From Hyphomicrobiales bacterium (GTDB lineage: Bacteria > Pseudomonadota > Alphaproteobacteria > Rhizobiales > Xanthobacteraceae), in NCBI GenBank assembly GCA_017305555.1, contig JAFKKM010000023.1:20622-84621 (forward strand): a DNA stretch of 64,000 bases, written 5' to 3'. A model generated the notes under the pieces. It saw only the letters and a program-made list of their open reading frames with translations, was not told the DNA's origin and did not search any database. The position numbers were made by a program, and so were the translations under genes. This document shows, piece after piece, positions 8,420-18,210 of the stretch. Numbering within the stretch: the first letter of the stretch is position 1; the number at the start of each line of letters is the position of its first letter.

Positions 8420-9301
8420 ATGACCCGTCCCCGCCGCAGCCTGCTGTTCATGCCGGGTTCCAATGCGCGGGCGCTGGAGAAAGCACAGACGCTCGCCGCC
8501 GACGGCCTGATCCTCGATCTCGAGGACGCGGTGGCGCCGGACGCCAAATCGTTGGCGCGCGACCAGATCGCGCGCGCGGTAGCCACGCGCGGGTTCGGCA
8601 AGCGCGAGGTGCTGATCCGCATCAACAGCCTCGACTCGCCGTGGTGGCTTGACGATCTCAACATGGCGGCGGCGGCGCGGCCCGACGGCATCCTGGTGCC
8701 GAAGGTGTCCACCGTGGAAGATCTCAAACTGGTCGCCGACCGACTCGCTGAAGCCAACGCCGATCCGGCCGTGAAGGTGTGGGCGATGATCGAGACCGCG
8801 CGCGCCATTCTCGACGCCGACAAGCTCGCCGCGCAGGCTCGCGATCCGGCGATGCGCCTTGCCGGCTTCGTGTTCGGCCCGAACGACATCGCGCGCGAAA
8901 CCCGCATCCGCATGGTGCCGGGCCGCGCGACCATGCTGCCGATCATCACCCATTGCGTGCTGGCGGCCCACGCCCACGGCCTCGAAATGCTCGACGGGCC
9001 ATACGGCGACATCGGCAACATGGACGGCTTGAAGCAGGAGTGCGCGCAGAGCCTCGATCTCGGCTTCGACGGCAAGACGCTGATCCACCCGAGCCACCTC
9101 GCGATCTGCAACGAAGCCTTCACGCCGCCGGCGGACGAGGTCACCAATGCCCGCAAGATCGTCGCCGCCTTCGACCTGCCGGAAAACGCCTCGCGCGGTG
9201 CCATCCAGCTCGACGGCCGCATGGTGGAGCGTCTCCACGCCGAAATCGCCCGCCGCACCATCGCCATCTCGGACGCCATCGCGACGCTGGAACAGGGTTA
9301 G
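8420..9301 (+). CDS. CitE-like CoA ester lyase (HpcH/HpaI superfamily)
   Basis: 293-aa TIM-barrel lyase. '[36 protein letters not shown]' carries the CitE opening, with the Mg-binding acidic 'DLEDAV'; '[19 protein letters not shown]', 'GILVPKV' and '[12 protein letters not shown]' (second metal-binding Glu) follow, then '[17 protein letters not shown]'. Start at 8420 is supported by GAGG at 8407-8410; the TTG at 8405 lacks one. Such enzymes cleave or form malyl-CoA, methylmalyl-CoA or citramalyl-CoA. No citrate lyase alpha or gamma subunits are nearby, so it is not a citrate lyase subunit. The exact substrate is open. Confidence 0.88.
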   Translation: MTRPRRSLLFMPGSNARALEKAQTLAADGLILDLEDAVAPDAKSLARDQIARAVATRGFGKREVLIRINSLDSPWWLDDLNMAAAARPDGILVPKVSTVEDLKLVADRLAEANADPAVKVWAMIETARAILDADKLAAQARDPAMRLAGFVFGPNDIARETRIRMVPGRATMLPIITHCVLAAHAHGLEMLDGPYGDIGNMDGLKQECAQSLDLGFDGKTLIHPSHLAICNEAFTPPADEVTNARKIVAAFDLPENASRGAIQLDGRMVERLHAEIARRTIAISDAIATLEQG

Positions 9302-9312
9302 CCAGTGATTTA

Positions 9313-9393
9313 AGGGCAGAATTGCCCCTATGTGGTTCCGTCGACGGGGAAAGCGTGCTACCCGACGGCGTAAATCCCCCAGGAACCACATCC
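9313..9393 (+). promoter_or_regulatory. purH: Structured 5' leader of purH, possible cis-regulatory RNA
   Basis: A small stem (GGGCA-gaat-TGCCC, 9314-9327) precedes a long-range perfect 10-bp pairing: ATGTGGTTCC (9330-9339) with GGAACCACAT (9382-9391). The enclosed 42 nt can form a second helix (GTC...GGG, 9340-9348, with CCCGAC, 9361-9366) and a pseudoknot-like GGGGA (9346-9350) with TCCCC (9375-9379). The right arm contains most of the ribosome-binding AGGA (9381-9384), 9 nt from the ATG at 9394, so folding would hide it. It does not match the ZTP riboswitch consensus that I know. Function is inferred. Confidence 0.45.
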
Positions 9394-10986
9394 ATGTCCG
9401 ACACTCCGCGCCGCGTGACCCGCGCACTGCTTTCCGTTTCCGACAAGACCGGCCTGATCGATTTCGCCAAGGCGCTCGCTGCTCAGGGCGTCGAATTGGT
9501 CTCAACCGGCGGAACCGCCAAGGCCATCGCGGCGGCGGGCCTGAAGGTGCGCGACGTCTCCGAACTCACCGGCTTCCCGGAGATGATGGACGGCCGCGTC
9601 AAGACGCTGCATCCGAAGGTGCATGGCGGCCTGCTGGCGATCCGCGACAACGCCGAGCACGCCAAGGCGATGAAGGATCACGCCATCGCGCCGATCGATC
9701 TGCTGGTGGTCAATCTCTATCCGTTCGAAGCGACCGTCGACAAAGGTGCGCCTTACGAGGACTGCATCGAGAACATCGATATCGGCGGCCCGGCGATGAT
9801 CCGCGCTGCCGCCAAGAACCACGACGACGTCGCGGTGGTGGTCGAGGCCGGCGATTATCAGGCGGTGCTGGATGAACTCGCTGCCAACAACGGCGCAACC
9901 ACGCTCTCGCTGCGCCGCCGCCTCGCCGCCAAAGCTTATGCGCGCACCGCTGCCTATGATGCCGCGATCTCCAACTGGTTCGCCGTGCAGTTGAAGGACA
10001 ACGCGCCGGACTACCGCGCCTTCGGCGGACGCCTCGTGCAGCGGCTTCGCTACGGCGAGAACCCGCACCAGACCGCTGCGTTCTACCGCACGCCAGATCA
10101 CCGTTTCGGCGTCGCCACCGCACGGCAGGTACAGGGCAAGGAATTGTCCTACAACAACATCAACGACACCGACGCCGCTTACGAATGCGTCGCCGAGTTC
10201 GACGCCAAGCGCACCGCCGCCGTCGCCATCATCAAGCACGCCAATCCCTGCGGCGTCGCGGAAGGTGCCGACCTCGTCAGCGCGTATCGCAAGGCGCTGG
10301 CCTGCGATTCGACATCGGCCTTCGGCGGCATCGTCGCGCTGAACCGCACATTGGATGCGGAAGCCGCGCGCGCCATCACCGAGATTTTCACCGAGGTGAT
10401 CATCGCGCCCGACGCGAGCGAGGAAGCCATCGCCATCGTCGCGGCGAAGAAGAACCTGCGCCTCTTGCTCGCCGGCGGCCTGCCCGATCCGCGCGCGCTC
10501 GGCCTCACCGCCAAGACCGTCGCCGGCGGCCTGCTTGTGCAGAGCCGCGACAACGCGTCGGTCGACGACATGACGCTGAAGGTCGTCACCAAGCGCGCAC
10601 CGTCCGAGGCCGAATTGCGCGACCTGCGCTTCGCCTTCCGCGTCGCCAAGCATGTGAAATCCAACACCATCATCTACGCGAAGGATCTCGCCACCGTCGG
10701 GATCGGCGCCGGCCAGATGAGCCGTGTCGATTCCGCGCGCATCGCGGCACGCAAGGCGGAAGACGCCGCGCGCGAATTGAAGCTGAAAGAGCCGATGACG
10801 CGCGGCTCGGTGGTGGCGTCGGATGCGTTCTTCCCGTTCGCGGACGGGATGCTGGCCTGCATCGAGGCGGGCGCGACGGCGGTGATCCAGCCCGGCGGCT
10901 CGGTGCGCGACGATGAAGTGATCAAGGCCGCCGACGACCACAACATCGCCATGGTGCTCACCGGCACCCGGCATTTCCGGCATTAA
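9394..10986 (+). CDS. purH: Bifunctional AICAR transformylase/IMP cyclohydrolase
   Basis: 530-aa enzyme for the last two steps of IMP synthesis: formyl transfer to AICAR and ring closure. N-terminal cyclohydrolase domain (about 1-200): '[19 protein letters not shown]', '[11 protein letters not shown]', '[20 protein letters not shown]', '[11 protein letters not shown]'. C-terminal transformylase domain: '[14 protein letters not shown]', '[15 protein letters not shown]', '[11 protein letters not shown]' and the C-terminal 'GTRHFRH'. The in-frame open stretch upstream of 9394 overlaps the CitE-like gene and is not coding. AGGA lies 9 nt upstream, within a predicted stem. Confidence 0.97.
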   Translation: MSDTPRRVTRALLSVSDKTGLIDFAKALAAQGVELVSTGGTAKAIAAAGLKVRDVSELTGFPEMMDGRVKTLHPKVHGGLLAIRDNAEHAKAMKDHAIAPIDLLVVNLYPFEATVDKGAPYEDCIENIDIGGPAMIRAAAKNHDDVAVVVEAGDYQAVLDELAANNGATTLSLRRRLAAKAYARTAAYDAAISNWFAVQLKDNAPDYRAFGGRLVQRLRYGENPHQTAAFYRTPDHRFGVATARQVQGKELSYNNINDTDAAYECVAEFDAKRTAAVAIIKHANPCGVAEGADLVSAYRKALACDSTSAFGGIVALNRTLDAEAARAITEIFTEVIIAPDASEEAIAIVAAKKNLRLLLAGGLPDPRALGLTAKTVAGGLLVQSRDNASVDDMTLKVVTKRAPSEAELRDLRFAFRVAKHVKSNTIIYAKDLATVGIGAGQMSRVDSARIAARKAEDAARELKLKEPMTRGSVVASDAFFPFADGMLACIEAGATAVIQPGGSVRDDEVIKAADDHNIAMVLTGTRHFRH

Positions 10987-11005
10987 GAAAAGCCACCTTT
11001 CAGTA

Positions 11006-11132
11006 CGTCATGGCCGGGCTCGTCCCGGCCATCCACGTTTTTTCTGGGTAAGTTGCTGTGAAGACGTGGATGCCCGTGACATAGGCGAGCAACGCGACGC
11101 CGTTCTTCAAAGGGCTGTGCACGGGCATGACG
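11006..11132. repeat. Palindromic intergenic repeat, family A, long form
   Basis: CGTCATGGCCGGGCTCGTCC-CGGCCATCCACG - spacer - GACGTGGATGCCCGTGACA, then an extra segment ATAGGCGAGCAACGCGACGC-CGTTCTTC that interrupts the last stem before ACGGGCATGACG. The same extra segment occurs at 37161 and 59823. Fills the gap between the convergent purH and MFS genes. Confidence 0.85.
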
Positions 11133-11163
11133 AACACTAAGTTTGTTCGAAAACAGAAGACCG

Positions 11164-12543
11164 TTACTCCCGCACCCGCGTCAGCAGCATCAGCCCCATC
11201 AGGAACAGCACCACGATCACGCCCATGCCAGCCTTCTGGCTGGCGGTGGCCGCGGTGACGATGCCGATCAGAAGCGGCCCGATGAACGACGTCACCTTTC
11301 CTGTCAGCGCGAACAATCCGAAGAACTGCGTGATGCGATCCTTCGGCGCCATCCGGATCAACAGCGAACGCGACGCAGCCTGCAACGGCCCGCCCATCAT
11401 GCCGATCAAACCGCCGAGTACGAGATAGGCTTTCTCCGCAGGCGAGGCGAACAGCGCGCCGCCCGGCTGCGGCGGCGTCACCGCAATGAACAGGATCGAA
11501 TCGCGATCCACCAGCAGGATGGTGAAGCTCGCCAGCAGCAGCACGGTAAGCGCGCCGGCGATCACCCGCTTCGGCCCGAAGCGATCGTCGAGCTTGCCGC
11601 CCATCCACGCGCCGAAGGTGCCGGCAATCGCCAGCAGGATGCCGAAGGTGCCCATCTGGATGGTGCGCCAGCCGAAGGTGCCCGCCGCATAAATGCCGCC
11701 GAACGCGAACAGCGAAATCAAGCCATCAGTGTAGAGCATGTTGGCGAGCAGAAATGTCGCAATCGACTTTCGCCGCGGCAATTCACTCAACGTCTGCCGC
11801 AATTCGCGCAGGCCCTCGCGCAACGCCTCGCGCACCGGCCGCTTCGACGGGAAATCCGGCGTCAGCAAGAACATTGGCAGTACGAACACGACGAACCACA
11901 ACCCGGTGAGCGGCCCGACGATACGGTCCCCCTGATGCATCGCCGGATCGAGCCCGAACAGCGGCATCAAGCCGAACAGCGTGCGGCCGCCGTCGGGGCT
12001 TCCGGCGAGGAAACCCAGCACCAGCACCAGGCTGAGAATGCCGCCGATATAGCCGGTGGCCCAGCCGGTGCCGGACAATCGGCCGATCTTCTCCGGCGGC
12101 ACCAGCGACGGCATCATCGCATTGTTGAACACCGTGGCGAATTCGACGCCGACGGTCGCGATCGCATAGGCAATCAGCACCGGCAGAATCAGGCTCGGGT
12201 CGCCCGGCTTGCCGATCCACATCAGGCTGGAGCCCAGCACCAACAGCACGCCGAACACCGCGATCCACGGCTTGCGCCGGCCGCTGGCGTCGGCGATAGC
12301 GCCGAGGATCGGCGACATGATCGCGATCAGAAATCCCGCCGCCGCCGTCGCGAAGCCCCACAGCGATTGCCCTTCCGCCGGCGTCGCTGCCACGAAGGTC
12401 GCGAAGTACGGCGCAAACACAAAGGTCGTGATCAGCGTGAAATAAGGCTGCGCCGCCCAATCGAAGAAGATCCATGCCACCACCGCCGAACGCGGCGGAT
12501 AGGTTGCAGGCACATCTGCACGCGTGGCGGCCGCTACCGACAT
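11164..12543 (-). CDS. Atg22-like (UMF1-type) MFS transporter
   Basis: 459-aa polytopic protein of the MFS branch related to yeast vacuolar effluxer Atg22. Opens with 'AVVAWIFFDWAAQPYFTLITTFVFAPYFA', the conserved first-helix motif of the branch; 'GAIADASGRRKPW' is the loop 2-3 MFS signature, and 'FNNAMMPSLVPPEKIGRLSGTGWATGYIGG' and 'GPLQAASRSLLIRMAP' are further family motifs. About 11-12 membrane helices. ATG at 12543 has AGGAAT 8 nt upstream. Divergent from ggt with a 152-nt shared promoter region. Substrate unknown; amino-acid efflux is known only for the yeast relative. Confidence 0.85.
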   Translation of the reverse strand: MSVAAATRADVPATYPPRSAVVAWIFFDWAAQPYFTLITTFVFAPYFATFVAATPAEGQSLWGFATAAAGFLIAIMSPILGAIADASGRRKPWIAVFGVLLVLGSSLMWIGKPGDPSLILPVLIAYAIATVGVEFATVFNNAMMPSLVPPEKIGRLSGTGWATGYIGGILSLVLVLGFLAGSPDGGRTLFGLMPLFGLDPAMHQGDRIVGPLTGLWFVVFVLPMFLLTPDFPSKRPVREALREGLRELRQTLSELPRRKSIATFLLANMLYTDGLISLFAFGGIYAAGTFGWRTIQMGTFGILLAIAGTFGAWMGGKLDDRFGPKRVIAGALTVLLLASFTILLVDRDSILFIAVTPPQPGGALFASPAEKAYLVLGGLIGMMGGPLQAASRSLLIRMAPKDRITQFFGLFALTGKVTSFIGPLLIGIVTAATASQKAGMGVIVVLFLMGLMLLTRVRE

Positions 12544-12695
12544 GGGATCATTCCTTGGGAATTGCCTTGCGAATCACCGAGGCATTTTGCGTACCGCATC
12601 CGCCACCGTATAGCATGACGGGTATGTGCTTGCCGATACGATGCCGACGTCACAAATCTGTTGCGAGCCGCCTGCCACGCCCCGAGGAGCCTCCG

Positions 12696-14447
<1,752 letters not shown>

Positions 14448-14454
14448 AGCATTT

Positions 14455-14537
14455 CGTCATTGCGAGGAGCGCAGCGACGAAGCAATCCAAGAGCTGCGAA
14501 GAAAGAACTGGATTGCTTCGCTTCGCTCGCAATGACG
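14455..14537. repeat. Palindromic intergenic repeat, family B
   Basis: CGTCATTGCGAGGAGCGCAG...GAAGCAATCCA and its inverted partner CTGGATTGCTTCGCTTCGCT-CGCAATGACG, starting 7 nt after the ggt stop and ending before the convergent glutathione transferase gene. Confidence 0.9.
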
Positions 14538-14564
14538 AAGGTGCTCGTTCCCGCAATTGGCAAC

Positions 14565-15230
14565 CTAATTCCCCACCGTATACGGCCCGCCCTTTTCCAG
14601 CGCGCGCTGGTAGGCCGGGCGCGCGTGGATGCGCTTGAGGAAGTCCAACGCCTTCGGATGATGTGCCGAGAGACCTGCGCGCGAGGCCGCCGCTTCCAGC
14701 GGAAAGCTCATCTGGATATCGGCTGCGGTGAAGTCGTTGCCGGCGAACCATTCGCTTTTATTGAGCTCGGTTTCCCAGAACGCCATGTGCTGCTTGAGTT
14801 GCGGATCGACCAAGGTGGCCAATGCCTGCCCGGTTATTTTTTTCACCAGCGGCCGCAGCAACAGCGGCGAGCGGCGCGGCATCAGCGAGAAGATCAACTT
14901 CATCAGCAGCGGCGGCATCGCCGAGCCTTCGGCGTAGTGCAGCCAGTAGGTGTAGCGCAGCCGCTCCGGCGTGTTCGGCGGCGGGATCAGCCGGCCCTCG
15001 CCGTAGTTGCCGACAATGTATTCGATGATCGCGCCGGACTCCGCGACGGTGTTGCCGCCGTCGGTGACCACCGGCGATTTGCCGAGCGGATGGATCACCG
15101 CCAGTTCGCGCGGCGCCTGCATGGTCGGCAGCCGCTGGTAGCGCACGATCTCGTACGGCAGGCCCAGTTCCTCCAACAGCCACAGCACCCGTTGGGAGCG
15201 CGAATTGTTGAGGTGATGCACGGTCAACAT
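14565..15230 (-). CDS. Glutathione S-transferase family protein
   Basis: 221-aa soluble GST. N-terminal thioredoxin-like domain 'LTVHHLNNSRSQRVLWLLEELGLPYEIVRYQR' with the active-site Ser/Asn region (N8-S12), then 'PLGKSPVVTDGGNTVAESGAIIEYIV' containing the cis-Pro and the glutathione-binding E-S pair. The all-helical C-terminal domain has 'NDFTAADIQMSFPLEAA', the N-capping box. Resembles the Ser/Asn-type bacterial GSTs. Divergent from the DUF2239 gene across a 157-nt region holding two operator-like palindromes, so the two may share a regulator. Substrate unknown. Confidence 0.92.
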   Translation of the reverse strand: MLTVHHLNNSRSQRVLWLLEELGLPYEIVRYQRLPTMQAPRELAVIHPLGKSPVVTDGGNTVAESGAIIEYIVGNYGEGRLIPPPNTPERLRYTYWLHYAEGSAMPPLLMKLIFSLMPRRSPLLLRPLVKKITGQALATLVDPQLKQHMAFWETELNKSEWFAGNDFTAADIQMSFPLEAAASRAGLSAHHPKALDFLKRIHARPAYQRALEKGGPYTVGN

Positions 15231-15314
15231 GAGGAGACTCCCTGAGCGGCGGCCTTGTGGCGAAAGGGCCTCAAATCAGGCAGCGATTTCAATGCTTTTG
15301 CAACCTGCAAATAT

Positions 15315-15357
15315 TTATCCGGGTAATATTGACAGAATATTTTTGCCCGGATAAAAA
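15315..15357 (+). promoter_or_regulatory. Promoter with two TTAYCCGGRTAA palindromes upstream of the DUF2239 gene
   Basis: Two near-identical 12-bp palindromes, TTATCCGGGTAA (15315-15326) and TTGCCCGGATAA (15343-15354), have centres 28 bp apart. Together they also form a large inverted repeat with 10-bp arms (TTTATCCGGG, 15314-15323, and CCCGGATAAA, 15346-15355). Between them TTGACA (15329-15334) and, 17 nt on, TAAAAA (15352-15357) make a plausible -35/-10 pair reading toward 15388. The second palindrome covers the -10, an arrangement expected for repression. The regulator is not encoded next door. Confidence 0.55.
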
Positions 15358-15387
15358 GCGCAACTTCGTCTTCCTGGACCATCAGCC

Positions 15388-15978
15388 ATGAGCAACCCAG
15401 CCAATTTTACCGTCTTCGAGAACGATCACCGTGTCGCCACCGGGCCGCTGGCCGAAGTGGCGCTGGTGGTCAAATGGATGGCCGACCGGCCGGGCTCGAC
15501 GTCGATCCTGATTTTCGACGACGCCACCGGCCGCACCATCGATCTCGACCTGCGCGGCAGCGACGCCGAGGTGGTGGCGAGGCTGCGGCCCGCCGCAAGC
15601 CCACCGGCCCCTGCCACCGCGCCGGAGCTGCCACGCGGCCGCGGGCGACCGAAGCTCGGCGTCGTCGCCCGCGAGGTCACGCTGCTGCCGCGCCATTGGG
15701 ATTGGCTCTCCATGCAGCCGGGCGGCGCCTCGGTGGCGCTGCGCAAGCTGGTCGAGGAGGCCCGCCGCCGCAATGGCGACCACGATCGCGCCCGCATGGC
15801 GCGCGACGCCGCCTATCATTTCATGTCGACGATGGCCGGCAACTGGCCTGGCTTCGAGGATGCCTCGCGCGCGCTGTTCGCAAGCGACCGCCATCGATTC
15901 GCCGAACTGATCGCGTCATGGCCTCCGGACGTTCGCGATCATATCGTGAAACTCGCTTTCAACGACAACGCCGGCTGA
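15388..15978 (+). CDS. DUF2239 family protein
   Basis: 196-aa cytosolic protein of unknown function. N-terminal part 'FTVFENDHRVATGPLAEVALVVKWMADRPGSTSILIFDDATGRTIDLDLRG' is typical of DUF2239; then an Ala/Pro linker, a basic 'RGRGRPKLGVVAREVTLLPRHWDWL' segment reminiscent of ribbon-helix or AT-hook-like DNA-contacting sequence, and an alpha-helical C-terminus. The 'TLLPRHWDWLSMQPGGASVALRKLVEEARR' stretch looks like a helix-turn-helix or RHH-like unit, so DNA binding is conceivable but unproven. Preceded by a promoter with twin palindromes; 17 nt upstream of the MATE gene, so probably co-transcribed with it. Confidence 0.8.
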   Translation: MSNPANFTVFENDHRVATGPLAEVALVVKWMADRPGSTSILIFDDATGRTIDLDLRGSDAEVVARLRPAASPPAPATAPELPRGRGRPKLGVVAREVTLLPRHWDWLSMQPGGASVALRKLVEEARRRNGDHDRARMARDAAYHFMSTMAGNWPGFEDASRALFASDRHRFAELIASWPPDVRDHIVKLAFNDNAG

Positions 15979-15995
15979 GCGGCAGAAAGACCATC

Positions 15996-17348
15996 ATGAC
16001 CGCCCCCGTCGTTCCCCTCTGGCGGACGTATATCGTCTTCCTGTTGCCGATGATGCTGAGCAACATCCTGCAAGCGCTGTTCGGCACCATCAACAGCATC
16101 TATCTCGGACAGATGATCGGCGTCGACGCGCTTGCCGCCGTCGCCGGCTTCTTCCCGGTGATGTTCTTCTTCATCGCCTTCATCATCGGGCTCGGCGCCG
16201 GTGCTTCGGTGCTGATCGGACAGGCCTGGGGCGCGCGCGAGCCGGAGCGCGTCAAGGAAGTCGCAGGCACCACGCTGACATTGGCACTGCTTGGCGGCGC
16301 GGTCATCGCCGTGTTCGGCGGCATCTTCACACGCGACCTGTTGATCATGCTGGCGACGCCCGCCAACGTGCTCGATGCCGCCACCGATTACGCGCGGATC
16401 ATGATGATCGCGATTCCTGCGACCTTCGCCTTCCTGCTGCTGACCTCGATGATGCGCGGCGTCGGCGACACCGTCACGCCGCTGTTCGCGCTCGCCTTCT
16501 CCACCGCGATCGGCCTCGTCGTCACGCCCGCGCTGATTCAAGGCTGGTTCGGCCTGCCCAGGCTCGGCGTTGCCAGCGCCGCTTATGCCTCGGCCACGGC
16601 GTCCATCGTCACGCTATGCTGGCTCGCCATCTACATGCGACGAAGCAAACACGCGCTGGCGCCGGATCGCGCCTTTCTGCGCGGGATGGTTCCCGATTTC
16701 TCGCTGCTGGGCAAAGTGTTGCGGATCGGTTTGCCGACCGCTGTGCAGCTGGTGGTGATGTCGCTCGCCGAACTGGTGCTGCTCGGCATCGTCAACAGTT
16801 TTGGGTCGGACGCGACGGCCGCTTACGGCGCGCTCAACCAGGTGCTGGCCTATGTGCAGTTTCCGGCGATCTCGATTGCCATCACCGCCTCGATCTTCGC
16901 TGCGCAGGCGATCGGCGCCGGCCATGTCGATCGCCTCGGCGCCATCGTGAAAACCGGCCTGCTACTCAACCTGATCATGACCGGTGCACTGGTGGCCCTG
17001 GGCTATCTGCTGTCGCGGCTGATCATCGGCCTGTTCATCATCGACGAGAACGTGCTCGAGCTAGCGCAGCACGCACTGCACATCGTGCTGTGGAGCACGG
17101 TGCCGTTCGGCATGGCCGGCGTCTTCTCGGCGACGATGCGCGCCAGCGGCACGGTGCTGGTACCGACGCTGCTGTCGATTGTGTCGATCCTTGCGGTGGA
17201 GGTGCCGGCCGCGATCCTGCTTAGTCGCGCGCTCGGCCTCTCCGGCGTCTGGACCGCCTATCCGATCACGTTCTGCGCCATGCTGCTGTTGCAGATGATG
17301 TTCTACTGGTTCGTCTGGCGCAAGAAGAAGATCGAGCGGCTGATCTGA
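15996..17348 (+). CDS. MATE family multidrug/cation antiporter
   Basis: 450-aa inner-membrane protein of the MATE (NorM/DinF) superfamily, which exports organic cations or drugs using Na+ or H+. Twelve predicted helices in two six-helix halves; 'FLLPMMLSNILQALFGTINSIYLGQMIGVDALAAVAGFFPVMFFFIAFIIGLGAGASVLIGQAWGA' contains the family pattern with the conserved 'G..R' after helix 2. The ATG at 15996 follows the DUF2239 gene by 17 nt, so the two probably form an operon under the palindrome-bearing promoter. A much longer in-frame open stretch upstream is antisense/overlapping noise in the DUF2239 gene. Confidence 0.93.
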   Translation: MTAPVVPLWRTYIVFLLPMMLSNILQALFGTINSIYLGQMIGVDALAAVAGFFPVMFFFIAFIIGLGAGASVLIGQAWGAREPERVKEVAGTTLTLALLGGAVIAVFGGIFTRDLLIMLATPANVLDAATDYARIMMIAIPATFAFLLLTSMMRGVGDTVTPLFALAFSTAIGLVVTPALIQGWFGLPRLGVASAAYASATASIVTLCWLAIYMRRSKHALAPDRAFLRGMVPDFSLLGKVLRIGLPTAVQLVVMSLAELVLLGIVNSFGSDATAAYGALNQVLAYVQFPAISIAITASIFAAQAIGAGHVDRLGAIVKTGLLLNLIMTGALVALGYLLSRLIIGLFIIDENVLELAQHALHIVLWSTVPFGMAGVFSATMRASGTVLVPTLLSIVSILAVEVPAAILLSRALGLSGVWTAYPITFCAMLLLQMMFYWFVWRKKKIERLI

Positions 17349-17372
17349 CGCCAAGGCGGCGTTCGGAGTACC

Positions 17373-17418
17373 GCGTCCGCTCTTATATGATATCCATCAT
17401 AAAAAGTGGTGGACGCGG
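17373..17418. promoter_or_regulatory. Inverted repeat upstream of the DsbA-like isomerase gene
   Basis: CGCGTCC (17373-17379) and GGACGCG (17412-17418) flank an AT-rich core with ATGAT-atcc-ATCAT. This could be an operator overlapping the promoter of the gene at 17466, or a weak stem ending the MATE transcript. Only the symmetry is seen; the role is unknown. Confidence 0.3.
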
Positions 17419-17465
17419 CGGCGCGGCTGCGCCACACTCCTCGCGCATTGTCCGAGGAGCCTTTC

Positions 17466-18077
17466 ATGAGCCAGCCGCCCCGCCCGCAATTCCTGTTCGA
17501 TTTCGGCAGCCCCAACGCCTATCTCAGCCACAAGGTCATTCCGGCCATCGAGAAGCGCACCGGTGTCACGTTCGAATATGTGCCGATCCTGCTCGGCGGC
17601 ATCTTCAAGGCTACCAACAACAAGTCGCCGGCCGAGACGCTGGCCGGCATCAAGAACAAGCGCGAGTTCATGGAGCTTGAAACGCAGCGCTTCCTCAAGC
17701 GCTTCAACGTCAAGCCCTACGTCTGGAATCCGAATTTCCCGGTCAACACCCTGATGCTGATGCGCGGCGCGATCGCGGCGCAGGCCGAAGGCGTGTTCGA
17801 GGCATACGTCGAGGCCGCCTTCCATCACATGTGGGAGGAGCCGAAGAAGATGGACGATCCCGAGGTGCTGGGCAAAGCCTTGACCGCATCGGGGCTGGAT
17901 GCCGCGAAACTGTTCGCCCGCGCACAAGAGCCCGAGATCAAGAACAAGCTGCTGGAGAACACGCAAGCCGCGGTGGCGCGCGGCGCGTTCGGGTCACCCA
18001 CCTTCTTCGTCGGCGACGAGATGTTCTTCGGCAAGGAGCAGTTGCGCGAGGTCGAGGAGTTGATTGTGGGGAAATAA
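17466..18077 (+). CDS. DsbA-family 2-hydroxychromene-2-carboxylate isomerase-like protein
   Basis: 203-aa thioredoxin-fold protein of the HCCA isomerase/kappa-GST group. 'PQFLFDFGSPNAYLSHKVIPAIEKRTG' has the S-P-N-A-Y active-site loop in place of the redox CxxC; 'VPILLGGIFKATNNKSP' and the C-terminal 'GAFGSPTFFVGDEMFFGKEQLREVEELI' are diagnostic. Such proteins use glutathione to isomerise aromatic breakdown intermediates (NahD) or act as GSTs. The ATG at 17466 is preceded by GAGGAG 8 nt away; the GTG-side extension back to 17406 is unlikely. No aromatic catabolic genes are adjacent, so the physiological substrate is unknown. Confidence 0.9.
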   Translation: MSQPPRPQFLFDFGSPNAYLSHKVIPAIEKRTGVTFEYVPILLGGIFKATNNKSPAETLAGIKNKREFMELETQRFLKRFNVKPYVWNPNFPVNTLMLMRGAIAAQAEGVFEAYVEAAFHHMWEEPKKMDDPEVLGKALTASGLDAAKLFARAQEPEIKNKLLENTQAAVARGAFGSPTFFVGDEMFFGKEQLREVEELIVGK

Positions 18078-18089
18078 AGCGAAGACAAC

Positions 18090-18188
18090 GTCATCCTGAG
18101 GAGCGCTCCGCAGGAGCGCATCTCGAAGGATGCGCAACAACGGTCATCCTTCGAGGCTCGCCAAGATGGCTCGCACCTCAGGATGACG
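18090..18188. repeat. Palindromic intergenic repeat, family C (CGTCATCCTGAGGAGC)
   Basis: CGTCATCCTGAGGAGCGC...CATCTCGAAGGATG followed by its inverted half CATCCTTCGAGGCTCGC...CACCTCAGGATGACG. One long imperfect hairpin. A repeat family of its own, distinct from A and B, and the only copy in the window. Confidence 0.85.
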
Positions 18189-18210
18189 TGTCGCACCATT
18201 GGAGAACCCC

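Noticed and set aside
8779..9393. In-frame extension of purH upstream of 9394
   Set aside because: It overlaps the CitE-like gene in another frame and lacks conserved PurH sequence; the family N-terminus is the ATG at 9394 with AGGA.
9313..9393. Known ZTP (pfl) riboswitch upstream of purH
   Set aside because: The required motifs (GACUGGCG-like, CCGGGGAGC-like and CCGCCUGGGC-like) are not present in order; kept only as an unclassified candidate leader.
11143..12618. 491-codon open frame on the plus strand opposite the Atg22-like MFS gene
   Set aside because: Its translation is Arg/Gln/His-rich with no domain pattern, has no ribosome site and mirrors the GC3 bias of the real minus-strand gene.
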